A DNA stretch of 37,811 nt, from positions 5,625,238 to 5,663,048 of the forward strand of contig NZ_CM001489.1 in NCBI RefSeq assembly GCF_000262465.1. Reading direction: 5' to 3'. The DNA comes from Frankia sp. QA3 (GTDB lineage: Bacteria > Actinomycetota > Actinomycetes > Frankiales > Frankiaceae). Below the pieces are notes generated by a model. It saw only the letters and a program-made list of their open reading frames with translations. It did not search any database and had not been told where the DNA came from. Position 1 is the stretch's first letter. Every line of letters starts with the position of its first letter. This document shows, in pieces, positions 23,197-32,066 of this stretch. The position numbers and the translations under genes are program-made.

Positions 23197-23883
23197 AGCG
23201 CCTCCGTCGTCCCACGGGCCCGATGCGGACGATCCGCCGTCGGGCTTCCCTACCTCACCCGGGCGGGGGTTCCGCCCAGTGTGCCGTGACCGTGGGCGGA
23301 GACCCCGGAAACCGTCGTCGCCCGGAACTGGTCGCCACGGTGAACTACGTGACGAGCGGAGGCTGCGCCTGGTTCACCGGCGACGTTGGGAGGGGCCCGC
23401 GCACAGCGTGTCCAGTGTACGAGGAGGGCCGGAGGATCTCGCGAATGTCTTGGGACAACCCGCCCTTGTGTACCGGCTGTGACGATGCCCGAGTGGTTGC
23501 CGCTGACCGGTCTCCGCGGACGCCGGTCCGGCTGTGCCCGGGTCCGCCGCCACGCGGCCGGGATAGGGCGTTTCCACCGGCCATGGCGGCCCTCTCAGTC
23601 GGGCCGCTAAGCTCTCGTCCGGCGGACCGGGCCGTGGTGAATATCCGCCGTATTCCTACGCATTAGTAGAGTAATCTCTTCGGTGTTATCCAACTACACC
23701 GCGTTGTGGTGACGGATGGTTCGGCGGGCACTCCCGGCCTCCGGATACCCTCATTACGAAATCATGATCATGTGGATTTCGCCGGGTCGGCGTGGCGTCC
23801 GGTCTGGCCCTTGAGTGCCCACCGCGGGCGCCGGTCGGCGTTCCCCGCGCGGCTCGGCCTGCGCCATGGCGGGCACCGACCGG
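23197..23883. other. Intergenic region between murJ and the pseudokinase gene
   Basis: This 687-bp gap lies between two minus-strand genes. Its AT-rich part (about 23640-23715) contains, on the minus strand, TTGGAT followed 19 nt later by TACTAA, a possible promoter for the pseudokinase-sigma-anti-sigma operon with a long leader. A hairpin with 7-bp arms CGAAATC/GATTTCG at 23758-23782 lies about 100 nt past the murJ stop and may be its terminator. A plus-strand frame starting near 23339 has several cysteines (LCTGCDD) but poor coding bias; I do not call it a gene. Confidence 0.4.
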
Positions 23884-26800
23884 TCAGCGCCGCCGCGGCG
23901 GTCGCCCCGTCCGGCGCGTCCCGGCCGCGGGGCCCGACCGCTCGTCCTGGCCTTCCCGCCGCGGCGGTGTGGCGGCGCGCGCCGTCTGCGACGACGGCTC
24001 CCGGCGGCCCGTCCGGCCGGTCCGGCCGGCCGGTGCCGGCGATGAGGCCGGACCGCCGGGCCCACCCCGCCCGCGCCCGCGGCCCAGGCGGCCGCCGAGG
24101 CGGCCGTTGACCACCTCGATCAGAGCGTTGACCTCGTGGATGTTCATCCGGGTGGCGACCGCGATGAACAGCGCGCCGCCCACGATGGCCGCGATCACCA
24201 CCGCGACCCCCGAGCTGAGCCAGCCCGTCCCGATCACGGACCGGATTCCCTGGGCCAGCAGGGACGCGATGACGGCGCCGAAGCCCGCGGCGACCGCGAC
24301 CTGAGTGATCACTCGGGCGGTGCGGTTGCCGTCGACGCCGCCCAGCCGCCGGCGCAGCAGGATCGTCGTGGCCGCGAGCCCGACCAGGTAGGCGGTGGCG
24401 AAGGCGAGGGCCAGCGCCGGAGCGCGATGCTCCTCGGGCACCAGTACGGTGAGCACCACCGCGCCCAGCACGTTCACCGCGACGACGCCGATGTTGACCA
24501 GTGCCGGCGTCCGGCTGTCCTGGTAGGCGTAGAACGCCCGCAACTGCACCTGGAACAGCGAGAACGGCACCAGCGCCAGCGCGAAGGCGCTGAGCGTGTC
24601 GCCGATGTCCACCGCGTCGTGGTAGTCGACCGCGCCGTGGTGGAACACCGCGACGGCGATCGGTCGTCCCAGGGCGAGCAGGAACAGCGCGGCCGGCACG
24701 ATCGCCGTCACCGCGACCCGCGTCGCGGTCGAGATGTCCGCCCGGACCAGGTCCCGGCGGCCCTGGGCGGCGTGCCCGCTCATCCTCGGCAGTAGCGCCG
24801 TGATCACCGAGACGCCGATGATCGCGTAGGGGAGCTGGAAGATCTGGTAGCCGTAGGTGTAGATCGTGTACGCGGTCGTCGCCGTCGACAGGTTGACGAT
24901 CACCAGGTACCCGGCCTGGCTGACGATGACGAACAGCAGCGTCCATCCGGCCAGCCGGGCCGCCGAGCGCAGTTCGGGATGGCGCAGGTCCAGCCGCGGG
25001 CGGTACCGGAAACCGACCTTACGCAGCGCTGGCAGCAGCGCGAGTGTCATCGCCACGACACCCAGCGTGGTGCCGCCGGCGAGCACGGTGATCTGCGTGT
25101 CGGTGATGGCCTTCGGCCCGTCCACCCCTGGTGGGCGCGGTCCCGACACGATGTAGATGAACGTCACGCACGTCGCGATGACCAGCAGGTTGTTCAGGAT
25201 CGGCGCGAACATGGGCGCGGCAAAGGATTGTCTGACGTTCAGGATCGCGCCGATCGTCGCGCCCACCCCGTAGAAAATGATCTGCGGGAGGAACCAGCGC
25301 AGCATCTCGGTGCCCAGCGCCTGCTCCGCCGGCCCCGCGTCCAGGTAGGCGTTGATGATCCAGGGTGCGATCAGCATGCCGACCGCCACCGCCACGCCGA
25401 GCCCGAGGATCATGATCGTCAGCAGGGAGGAGGCGAAGCTGTCCCCGCCATCCGGATCCTCCTTCGCCGCGCGCACCATGACCGGCACGACGACGCTGGT
25501 CAGGATTCCCCCGAGGAGCAGGTCATAGAGGATGTTCGGGGTGGTGTTGGCGACGTTGTAGGCGTCGCCGACCGCGCCGGTGCCGATCGCGGCGGCGATC
25601 GCGACCGTGCGCAGGAAGCCGGACGCCCGGGAGACGATCGTGCCGATCGCCATGATCCCGCTGGCCTGGCCGAGGCTCGGCCCGGACTTCGCTGCCCCAG
25701 CCTTCCCCCGACGGGCGGTCGTCGGCTTGGCGGCCGCGGGCTTCGCGAGCGCGGTGGTGGCCGCCGCGTCGACGGGGCGCGGGGCCCGTCGAGTCCCCGG
25801 GGCGCGCCGCGCTGTCCGCCCGCCCGTCTCGCGGGGGGCCGGCTGCCGAGGCCGGGCCGCGCGGACGTCCCTGAGGTCGCTGCTGTCCCTTGGGTTCCTG
25901 CGATCCCTTGGGTTCCTGCGATCCCTGAGGTCGCTGCTGTCCCCGAGGTCGCTGCCGTCCCCGAGGTCGCTGCCGTCCCCGGCATCGCTGGCATAGCGGA
26001 CTTCCCGCGGGTCGGCGTCCGGATCGTCGCGCCAACCACTGGATGCACCGTCGCGGACATCACCGAAGCGGGCGTCACTGCGACGGTCACGGGTCCGGGC
26101 GTCCCGGGCGTCCGGGGGCAGGGTGGTGTCACGTCCGCGGATGTCGTCCCGCCCGCGCGCGTGCTGGTGCGACTCCGGGGGGATGCGCCGGACGTTGCTT
26201 CGTGGAAGCGCCACCGTGGGCCGGGACTCGCCGAGGGACGGCCGGCGCCGCTCGCCCGCGAAGCGCCGGGGGCGGTCGGCGGGCTCCGGCTGCTGCTCCC
26301 GGAACCCGCGCCCGGTCGAGCCCGGACCGGTGGGCCGACCGCCCTGGCCGGGGGCCGCGCCGGGTTCCCCCTGCCGCCGGGGCCCGGGCGTCGGGCCTGC
26401 CGGCCGCGGCGGGCTGGGCGGTGTGGGCAGTCTGGTGGTCCGTGCCCCGTCGACAGGCGGCGCGGGCTGAGCCTGGCCGCGGCCGGCGGAGCCGGGGCCG
26501 CCCTCGGACGGGGGCCGCACGCTGGGCGGAGGCGGTGGCGTCCGCGGCGGCGTCGGTAGCTTCCGGGTCGCCTCCGGGGCTGCGGCTCGCGGCGCGCCGG
26601 GCGGCCGGACCGGGTGCGGCGCGGCGCCGTCTCGCGGGCCGGACCATGGGTCGTCACCGGGCTGGGGAGCGCCGTACCGCCCGGCCTGGTCGTGATCCGT
26701 GAACCGGCGCTCGGGGTAGGCCGGCCGCCGGACCCGCTCCGGGTATGGCTGGTCCGCATACGGATCGCCCCGATGCTGGTGACCATCAGCCCGATCCCCG

Positions 26801-27237
26801 TACCCGTCGCCCGGATCCCCGTGCTGACCGTCGGGGCCGGGATACCGATCGTCCGGATCGAAATACCGCTCGTCGAGGTTCGGATACGGCTCACCGAGGT
26901 TCGGATGGTGCCCGGCGGGATTCGGATAAGAGCGGCCGTCGCCCGGGTACGACTGACCGCCGCCTCGGTAGGAGTGGTCGGGCTCCGGATAGGGCTGACC
27001 GGGATCCCGGAACTGCTGGTCCTGGGCGGGGTACGCCCAGTCCGCGTGGGACTGGCCGGGGGCGTGGGGCTGGTCGGGGTGTGCTCCCGGTCCGCTGGCA
27101 TCGTCGGGCCACTCGTCCGAGCCGTCAGCGGCGTTTCGCCACGGATCGTGACCACGATCGCCGCGCCCGCCTCGGGGGCCGGTGCCGCCCCGGCGGTGCC
27201 GAGGGCCCGAGCCGCCCTCCCCCTCGACGGGGGTCAC
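23884..27237 (-). CDS. murJ: Lipid II flippase MurJ (MviN) with giant N-terminal extension
   Basis: MurJ flips lipid II across the membrane for peptidoglycan synthesis. The membrane core spans about residues 525-1050, beginning SLGQASGIMAIGTIVSRASG then FLRTVAIAAAIGTGAVGDAY, with about 14 hydrophobic segments of the MOP superfamily. Before it lies a roughly 520-residue hydrophilic, Pro/Arg/Gly/Asp-rich cytoplasmic extension with YP-containing repeats (YPEPDHSY, YPNPAGHHPN, YPNLDERY) and six hexapeptide repeats. A tail of about 65 residues follows the core. The start was set at GTG 27237, whose GTGA overlaps the stop of the DUF6049 gene; a GTG at 27288 would add 17 residues. The kinase-like and discoidin parts fused to MurJ in mycobacteria are encoded next door. 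Confidence 0.93.
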   Translation of the reverse strand: MTPVEGEGGSGPRHRRGGTGPRGGRGDRGHDPWRNAADGSDEWPDDASGPGAHPDQPHAPGQSHADWAYPAQDQQFRDPGQPYPEPDHSYRGGGQSYPGDGRSYPNPAGHHPNLGEPYPNLDERYFDPDDRYPGPDGQHGDPGDGYGDRADGHQHRGDPYADQPYPERVRRPAYPERRFTDHDQAGRYGAPQPGDDPWSGPRDGAAPHPVRPPGAPRAAAPEATRKLPTPPRTPPPPPSVRPPSEGGPGSAGRGQAQPAPPVDGARTTRLPTPPSPPRPAGPTPGPRRQGEPGAAPGQGGRPTGPGSTGRGFREQQPEPADRPRRFAGERRRPSLGESRPTVALPRSNVRRIPPESHQHARGRDDIRGRDTTLPPDARDARTRDRRSDARFGDVRDGASSGWRDDPDADPREVRYASDAGDGSDLGDGSDLGDSSDLRDRRNPRDRRNPRDSSDLRDVRAARPRQPAPRETGGRTARRAPGTRRAPRPVDAAATTALAKPAAAKPTTARRGKAGAAKSGPSLGQASGIMAIGTIVSRASGFLRTVAIAAAIGTGAVGDAYNVANTTPNILYDLLLGGILTSVVVPVMVRAAKEDPDGGDSFASSLLTIMILGLGVAVAVGMLIAPWIINAYLDAGPAEQALGTEMLRWFLPQIIFYGVGATIGAILNVRQSFAAPMFAPILNNLLVIATCVTFIYIVSGPRPPGVDGPKAITDTQITVLAGGTTLGVVAMTLALLPALRKVGFRYRPRLDLRHPELRSAARLAGWTLLFVIVSQAGYLVIVNLSTATTAYTIYTYGYQIFQLPYAIIGVSVITALLPRMSGHAAQGRRDLVRADISTATRVAVTAIVPAALFLLALGRPIAVAVFHHGAVDYHDAVDIGDTLSAFALALVPFSLFQVQLRAFYAYQDSRTPALVNIGVVAVNVLGAVVLTVLVPEEHRAPALALAFATAYLVGLAATTILLRRRLGGVDGNRTARVITQVAVAAGFGAVIASLLAQGIRSVIGTGWLSSGVAVVIAAIVGGALFIAVATRMNIHEVNALIEVVNGRLGGRLGRGRGRGGPGGPASSPAPAGRTGRTGRREPSSQTARAATPPRREGQDERSGPAAGTRRTGRPPRRR
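25871..25978. repeat. 18-bp in-frame repeat, 6 copies, in murJ
   Basis: Six 18-bp units start at 25871, 25889, 25907, 25925, 25943 and 25961, in two subtypes (CTGAGGTCGCTGCTGTCC-like and TTGGGTTCCTGCGATCCC-like). Read on the minus strand they encode hexapeptides such as GDGSDL, GDSSDL and RDRRNP in the cytoplasmic extension of MurJ. Confidence 0.85.
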
Positions 27238-29936
27238 GGGCCGCTCCGTCGCCGCCGGGCCGGGACCTGACCGGTGGCTGCGTCCCACCCCGGGCCGGCC
27301 TCTTCCGCCGCGCCGTGGCCGGGGTCCAGGCCGTGGCCGGGGTCATGCCGATGGTCGGGGTCACGGCGATGACCGGGGTCCAGGCCGTGGCCGGCGGGCG
27401 CGACGCCCTGCCCGCGACGCGCGGCGTACGACAGGTCGGCGGTCGGGGCGCCTGCCGACCAGGAGGAGGGAACCGCGGCGGTTGTCCGCCGGACCGGCAG
27501 TGGGTCTGCGTCGGCCTCGCTCCCGAGGTGACCCGGCAGCGCCGCACCACCCGCCCCGGCGCCGCCCGGGGTCGCCGCGCCGCCCCCGGGCGCGTCGGGG
27601 GCGCCGCCGGCAGCTCCGGCGGGCCGCCGCGCGCCCAGCCACAGCCGGCGGGCGAGTCGCAGCACGACGGCCAGGAGCAGCACGCTGACGGCGCCGATGG
27701 TGATGGCCGTGGCGATGGCGCCGTAGACGGTGGAACGCACGAGCACCCGGGTCGGGGGATCGGTCGAGAGAGCCTGGCCGCTGAGGTTGAGGCGGCGGAT
27801 CTCCAGCGGGAACGTCCCCGCGCCCTCGGCGTCCACCTCTATCTCGATCTGGGCCTTCTGCCCCGATGGCAGGGTGCGGGTCTGGCGGACCGGCGAGCGT
27901 AGCCGGGAGTGGTTGGTCGACGAGAAGGCGAGCACGACGGTGACCTCGAAGTTCGTGTTGTTCTCGAGCGTGATCGGCACCAGCCCGTGCTTGCTCGTCA
28001 GGTTGACGCTGCGGGAGGCCACCACCTGGATGCCGTTGCGGATCGCGGACACGTCCCCGTCCACCTGCTGGCTCAACGACACACCGTCGACCATGCGTTC
28101 TCCGCGCCAGGCGACGGAGGTCGCTGTGACAAGTGCGTTGTTCATCGGGTCGACCCGTTCGAACCGGCAGGTGCGGGTGGCCTTGAGCGGCTGGCAGAGC
28201 ACCGGACCCAGCGCCTGCGCCTCGGCCCGGACGCTCTCGACCGCGTCGAGGTAATCGCCGGGCAGCTCCCGGGCCTGCGCGTCGGCCGGATAGACCAGCA
28301 CGCCGCGGCGGGCCGGCGGCTGGTGCTGGCCGCTCGCGCCGACGTCGAGCGGGACGGACGCCGAGTAGTCGCTGTCGATGGCACCCAGCACCTGCTGGGC
28401 CCAGCCGTCGGGAGGGTTCCAGCCCCGCGGCAGGGCGAGGACCTGGAACCGCTGCTCGGACTGCTCGGCGGTGATCATGCCGAGGTCGGCCCGGAAACGA
28501 GCCAGGACGATTCCGGCGTTGGGACCGCCGTGGTAGGAGGTGGCGGTCTCGGCGAGGCGGTGGTCGGTCGCGAGCGCCCGGATCGGGCCGGCCGACGTCG
28601 AGAGGGCGTAGGCCGCCGACGGAGTGTAGGCGACGGCGGCCGGCGGGCGGAGCAGGCGGTCGTCGAGGAGCACGGTCCCGACCTTCAGCTGGCGCAGCAC
28701 GTCCACGGTGGCGGTGTCGGCAAGTCCGTCGACGGGGTAGGCGACGGATTCCATCTGCCGCGGGTCTCGATTCAGCAGGGCGGCCAGCACGACCTGGCCA
28801 GTGTTGACGGCGTAGCTCACCGTGTCCAGCTTCTGGGCGTGGACCAGGGCGGCCAGGTCGGCGTCGCCGTAGGGCAGGGCGATGACCGCGCCGCCCGCGT
28901 CGGCGAAGTTCACGATGTCGTTCAGGAACTGGGCGGCGTACGCGTTCACCGGCACCCGCACCTTGCCTGTGGGGCTGGCGTACTCGTAACCCTCCGGCTT
29001 CTTCATGATCCTCAATGCCTGTACCAGCGTCGGGTCGACGGCGAGCGTGACCGTGGGCCGGCCCTCGTCGGCCGTGACGGTCGACCGGGCCGCTTCGAGT
29101 AGCCGGTACAACCGTCCGCCCGGCTTCACCTCGTCGGCGAGCGCGTTGTCGGTCAGCAGGCCGTCCGAGCGCAGGCGGGGCTGGTCGGCGAGCGGCAGGA
29201 CCACCGCCACCGGGGTCCGCTGCTGCTGGCCGGACGAACGGACCAGGAAGGTGTACGCCGCGCCGATCGCGACCTTCGCCCGCCCGCCGACGGAGCCGTA
29301 GACCCGGACCCTCAGGGGGAAAACGCCGACCCTCGCCGACGTACCGAGATCTCCCTCGATCACGAAGGGGACCGGGTTCGCGCCCCGGATCGGTGGATTG
29401 GTCAGCGGCTGCTCTCCCCCGCCGCCGGCGAGGGAGAGGGCACGGTAGGGCCGGTTGCGGGCCGCGGCGGTGTCCTCGGCCAGGTTCTCGAGCTCCTTGC
29501 GGGAGCTCACCGGCGGGGAGCCGATCTCCAGGCTTATCCGCAGGTCGGTCAGGGGCTGGGCCACCGAGGTGGACAGCGTCCCCCGCACGCGCACCACGGA
29601 CGATCCGGCAGCCGGCGCCTGGACCTCGTCGACGGACACGGTCACCGGGTTGCCCGAGCCGGTGGACGCCGACGCCGTTCCCGGCGAAGAAGATAGTGGA
29701 TTTCCTGGTTCGTCTGTGGATGAAGTTGTGGAAGACCGTGGTGTTCCTGTAGCTGAATCGGTTCGGGCGATCCGTTCCACGAGCCCACCGCGGACCGTCG
29801 CGCCGGCCACGGAGCTGCCGGCCACCGGGACGACGAGGGCGAGCAGCACCACGGCGGCGAACCGGACCGGCCAGCGGCGGCCGGCGGACAGCCCGCGCAG
29901 CCGCGCCCGCCGGGCGGGCCGGTGCGGCGCCGTCAT
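27234..29936 (-). CDS. DUF6049-family secreted/membrane-anchored protein
   Basis: The 900-residue product matches the large actinobacterial protein encoded between the NUDIX gene and murJ. It starts MTAPHRPARRARLRGLSAGR and has a signal peptide or anchor with hydrophobic stretch VRFAAVVLLALVVPVAGSSVAGA (about 24-46). The long middle part is beta-rich and extracytoplasmic, with two cysteines in VLCQPLKATRTCRF. One TM helix (IATAITIGAVSVLLLAVVLRL, about 740-765) lies near the C-terminus, followed by a cytoplasmic Gly/Ala/His tail with short repeats (HGLDPGH). The frame extends about 108 codons further upstream, but that part is the shadow of the NUDIX gene; the ATG at 29936 gives an ATGA overlap with it. 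Function is unknown; the location suggests a role with MurJ in envelope assembly. Confidence 0.85.
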   Translation of the reverse strand: MTAPHRPARRARLRGLSAGRRWPVRFAAVVLLALVVPVAGSSVAGATVRGGLVERIARTDSATGTPRSSTTSSTDEPGNPLSSSPGTASASTGSGNPVTVSVDEVQAPAAGSSVVRVRGTLSTSVAQPLTDLRISLEIGSPPVSSRKELENLAEDTAAARNRPYRALSLAGGGGEQPLTNPPIRGANPVPFVIEGDLGTSARVGVFPLRVRVYGSVGGRAKVAIGAAYTFLVRSSGQQQRTPVAVVLPLADQPRLRSDGLLTDNALADEVKPGGRLYRLLEAARSTVTADEGRPTVTLAVDPTLVQALRIMKKPEGYEYASPTGKVRVPVNAYAAQFLNDIVNFADAGGAVIALPYGDADLAALVHAQKLDTVSYAVNTGQVVLAALLNRDPRQMESVAYPVDGLADTATVDVLRQLKVGTVLLDDRLLRPPAAVAYTPSAAYALSTSAGPIRALATDHRLAETATSYHGGPNAGIVLARFRADLGMITAEQSEQRFQVLALPRGWNPPDGWAQQVLGAIDSDYSASVPLDVGASGQHQPPARRGVLVYPADAQARELPGDYLDAVESVRAEAQALGPVLCQPLKATRTCRFERVDPMNNALVTATSVAWRGERMVDGVSLSQQVDGDVSAIRNGIQVVASRSVNLTSKHGLVPITLENNTNFEVTVVLAFSSTNHSRLRSPVRQTRTLPSGQKAQIEIEVDAEGAGTFPLEIRRLNLSGQALSTDPPTRVLVRSTVYGAIATAITIGAVSVLLLAVVLRLARRLWLGARRPAGAAGGAPDAPGGGAATPGGAGAGGAALPGHLGSEADADPLPVRRTTAAVPSSWSAGAPTADLSYAARRGQGVAPAGHGLDPGHRRDPDHRHDPGHGLDPGHGAAEEAGPGWDAATGQVPARRRRSGP

Positions 29937-30403
29937 GCGGTCGTGGCCAGCACGAGGGGCACCTCGTCGAGCAGACGCCGCTCGTCGGCGTAGGCGAGGC
30001 GCTCGGCGACCTTGGCCAGCGGAACCCAGGCCACGGCGTCGACCTCGATGTCGGAGTCCGACAGCGAGCCGACGCTGCGCAGCAGCAGGAAGTGGTGCAC
30101 CGTCTTGTGGATGCGTGCCCCCCCGGCGACGAACCAGAAGTCGATGGTGCCCAACCGGCCGAGGACGGAGCCGGTCAGCCCGGTCTCCTCGCTGACCTCG
30201 CGCACGGCGGCCTGCTCGGTGGTCTCGCCGGCCTCGACATGACCCTTGGGCAGCAGCCACAACAGCCGTCCATGACGATCACGACGGGCGATGAGCGCGG
30301 CGGAGGCGTCCGTGGAGCACTGGTCGAGAATGAGGCCGCCCGCCGAGGTCTCCTCCACCCGGGGCAGCGGAGCGCGACCGGTGGAGGAGGTCGGCGGCGG
30401 CAT
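29933..30403 (-). CDS. NUDIX hydrolase
   Basis: The 156-residue product carries a full NUDIX box from GHVEAGET at about residue 54 to REVSEETGL ending at 76, fitting G-x5-E-x7-R-E-U-x-E-E-x-G-U. NUDIX enzymes cleave nucleoside diphosphates linked to another group; the substrate is not evident (family members at this locus are annotated MutT-like). The ATG at 30403 has no SD; instead a -10-like TACGAT ends 6 nt before it, suggesting a leaderless mRNA. It is the first gene of the coupled NUDIX-DUF6049-murJ operon and is divergent from the CCA-adding enzyme gene. Confidence 0.93.
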   Translation of the reverse strand: MPPPTSSTGRAPLPRVEETSAGGLILDQCSTDASAALIARRDRHGRLLWLLPKGHVEAGETTEQAAVREVSEETGLTGSVLGRLGTIDFWFVAGGARIHKTVHHFLLLRSVGSLSDSDIEVDAVAWVPLAKVAERLAYADERRLLDEVPLVLATTA

Positions 30404-30409
30404 GGATTG

Positions 30410-30415
30410 ATCGTA
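30410..30415 (-). promoter_or_regulatory. -10 element for the NUDIX operon (leaderless)
   Basis: TACGAT on the minus strand fits the TAnnnT -10 consensus and ends exactly 6 nt before the ATG at 30403. No SD is present. Transcription would start at or next to the A of the ATG. No good -35 is visible. Confidence 0.5.
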
Positions 30416-30559
30416 CGAGGCTCGGGTCCGCCGACCGGCCCGTGTGCCCGGAACGCCCCGCTTGTGCCCGTTGATCCCGGCGGCCGGAACCGCATCGCCG
30501 CGGCCCCGGTGTGATCGTCCTCGGCCCGTCCGGGTGCCGGCTCACCGTGCCGAACCCCG

Positions 30560-30565
30560 TAACCT
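30560..30565 (+). promoter_or_regulatory. -10 element for pcnA (leaderless)
   Basis: TAACCT (TAnnnT) ends 6 nt before the GTG at 30572, so the mRNA probably begins at the start codon. This favours GTG 30572 over the GTG two codons later. No clear -35. Confidence 0.45.
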
Positions 30566-30571
30566 GAAGGT

Positions 30572-32047
30572 GTGTCAGTGATCAGTCTGGACAACCCGCG
30601 CGACTCGGCCGAACGGGTGGTGAGTGAGCTGCTCAGGGTGCCGCCGGCCGCCGACGAGCTCGGCCGCGTCTTCGCCGCGCACGGCCACCTGCTCCACCTC
30701 GTCGGCGGGTCCGTCCGCGATGCCCTGCTCGGTCGGCCCACCGCCGGCGCCGCCGGCGCCCCGGCCGACCTCGACTTCGCCACGGACGCCCGGCCCGAAC
30801 GGGTCCTGGAGATCACCCGGGGCTGGGCGGAGGCCACCTGGGAGGCGGGGATCGCCTTCGGCACGGTCGGGCTCGCCCGGCGCGGCCTGCGCTTCGAGAT
30901 CACGACGTACCGTAGCGAGGCATACGACCGGCAGTCCCGCAACCCGACGGTCACCTACGGCGACAGCCTGGAGGCGGACCTGTCCCGCCGGGACTTCACC
31001 GTCAACGCGATGGCGGTGTCGGTCCCGGGCCACGACTTCGTCGACCTGTTCGGCGGGATGGCCGACCTCGCCCGCGGCGTACTGCGCACCCCGGCGAGCC
31101 CCGAGGCGTCGTTCGACGACGACCCGCTGCGCATCCTGCGCGCCGCCCGGTTCGAGGCGGCCCTGGGGCTGACTCCGGTACCCGAGCTGGTCGAGGCGAT
31201 GCGCTCGCGGGTCGAGCGGCTCGCGATCGTCTCCCCCGAACGGATCCGTGACGAGCTGCGCAAGCTCATCGGAGCCCCCGACCCGGTGGCGGGCCTGGAG
31301 CGGCTCGTCGAGATCGGCGTCGCCGAGATCGTGCTGCCCGAGGTGGCGGCGATGCGGATGGAGATCGACGAGCACCACCAGCACAAGGACGTCTACGCGC
31401 ACACCATGACCGTGCTGCGCCAGGCGATCGCCCTGGAGGAACCGGGCGCGCCCGACGAGGTGCTGCGCTGGGCAGCGCTGCTGCACGACATCGGCAAGCC
31501 GCGCACCCGGCGGCACGTCCCGGGCGGGCGGGTGTCGTTCCACCACCACGAGGTCGTCGGCCGGGACATGGCGCGGCGCCGGCTGGCCGCGCTGCACTTC
31601 CCCAAGGACGTCACGGACGCCATCTGCCGGCTCGTCTACCTGCACCTGCGCTTCCACGGCTACGGCGCCGGCGAGTGGACGGACGCGGCCGTGCGCCGCT
31701 ACGTGCACGACGCCGGGCCCCAGCTGACCCGGCTGCACAAGCTCGTCCGCTCCGACTGCACCACCCGCAACCGGCGCAAGGCGGCGGCGCTGTCGCGTAC
31801 CTACGACTCGCTGGAGGAGCGGATCGCCGATCTCGCCGCGCGTGAGGAGATCGCGTCGATCCGGCCGGAGCTGTCCGGCGACGACATCATGGCGCTGCTC
31901 GGGCTCGCCCCGTCCCGCCTGGTGGGCCAGGCCCGCGCGCACATGCTGGAGTTCCGCTTCGAGCGTGGCCTCGTCGGGCGGGAGGCGGCCGAGGCCGAGC
32001 TGTTCCGGTGGGCCCGCGAGCACGAGGTGCCGATCCCGGGCGCGTGA
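30572..32047 (+). CDS. pcnA: CCA-adding tRNA nucleotidyltransferase / poly(A) polymerase family
   Basis: The 491-residue product belongs to the class II nucleotidyltransferase family that adds or repairs the 3' CCA of tRNAs. The NT signature is LLHLVGGSVRDALLG (about 40-54), followed by the metal-binding DLDFAT (66-71). RRDFTVNAMAV and DDPLRILRAARFEA are the other conserved blocks of the catalytic and RNA-binding neck. A C-terminal HD domain is present with LLHDIGKPRTRRHV (about 302-315) and HHHEVVG. In Actinobacteria these proteins are annotated as CCA tRNA nucleotidyltransferase; whether this one adds CCA or poly(A) is not certain from the sequence. It diverges from the NUDIX gene and converges on the MFS gene with only 19 bp between. 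Confidence 0.95.
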   Translation: MSVISLDNPRDSAERVVSELLRVPPAADELGRVFAAHGHLLHLVGGSVRDALLGRPTAGAAGAPADLDFATDARPERVLEITRGWAEATWEAGIAFGTVGLARRGLRFEITTYRSEAYDRQSRNPTVTYGDSLEADLSRRDFTVNAMAVSVPGHDFVDLFGGMADLARGVLRTPASPEASFDDDPLRILRAARFEAALGLTPVPELVEAMRSRVERLAIVSPERIRDELRKLIGAPDPVAGLERLVEIGVAEIVLPEVAAMRMEIDEHHQHKDVYAHTMTVLRQAIALEEPGAPDEVLRWAALLHDIGKPRTRRHVPGGRVSFHHHEVVGRDMARRRLAALHFPKDVTDAICRLVYLHLRFHGYGAGEWTDAAVRRYVHDAGPQLTRLHKLVRSDCTTRNRRKAAALSRTYDSLEERIADLAAREEIASIRPELSGDDIMALLGLAPSRLVGQARAHMLEFRFERGLVGREAAEAELFRWAREHEVPIPGA

Positions 32048-32066
32048 CCCGGCCGGCCGCGGTGGG

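Noticed and set aside
21109..23289. 726-codon plus-strand frame across the pseudokinase gene
   Set aside because: Shadow of the minus-strand gene, which shows kinase-fold, TM and discoidin-like features.
23339..23666. Plus-strand frame with cysteines (CPVYEEG, LCTGCDD) in the murJ/pseudokinase gap
   Set aside because: Third-position GC is poor for this genome, there is no SD, and I recognise no family.
29713..29730. TGTGGATGA and TGTGGAAGA in the DUF6049 gene as DnaA boxes
   Set aside because: Neither is a good match and they are only two; not comparable with the cluster at 35116.
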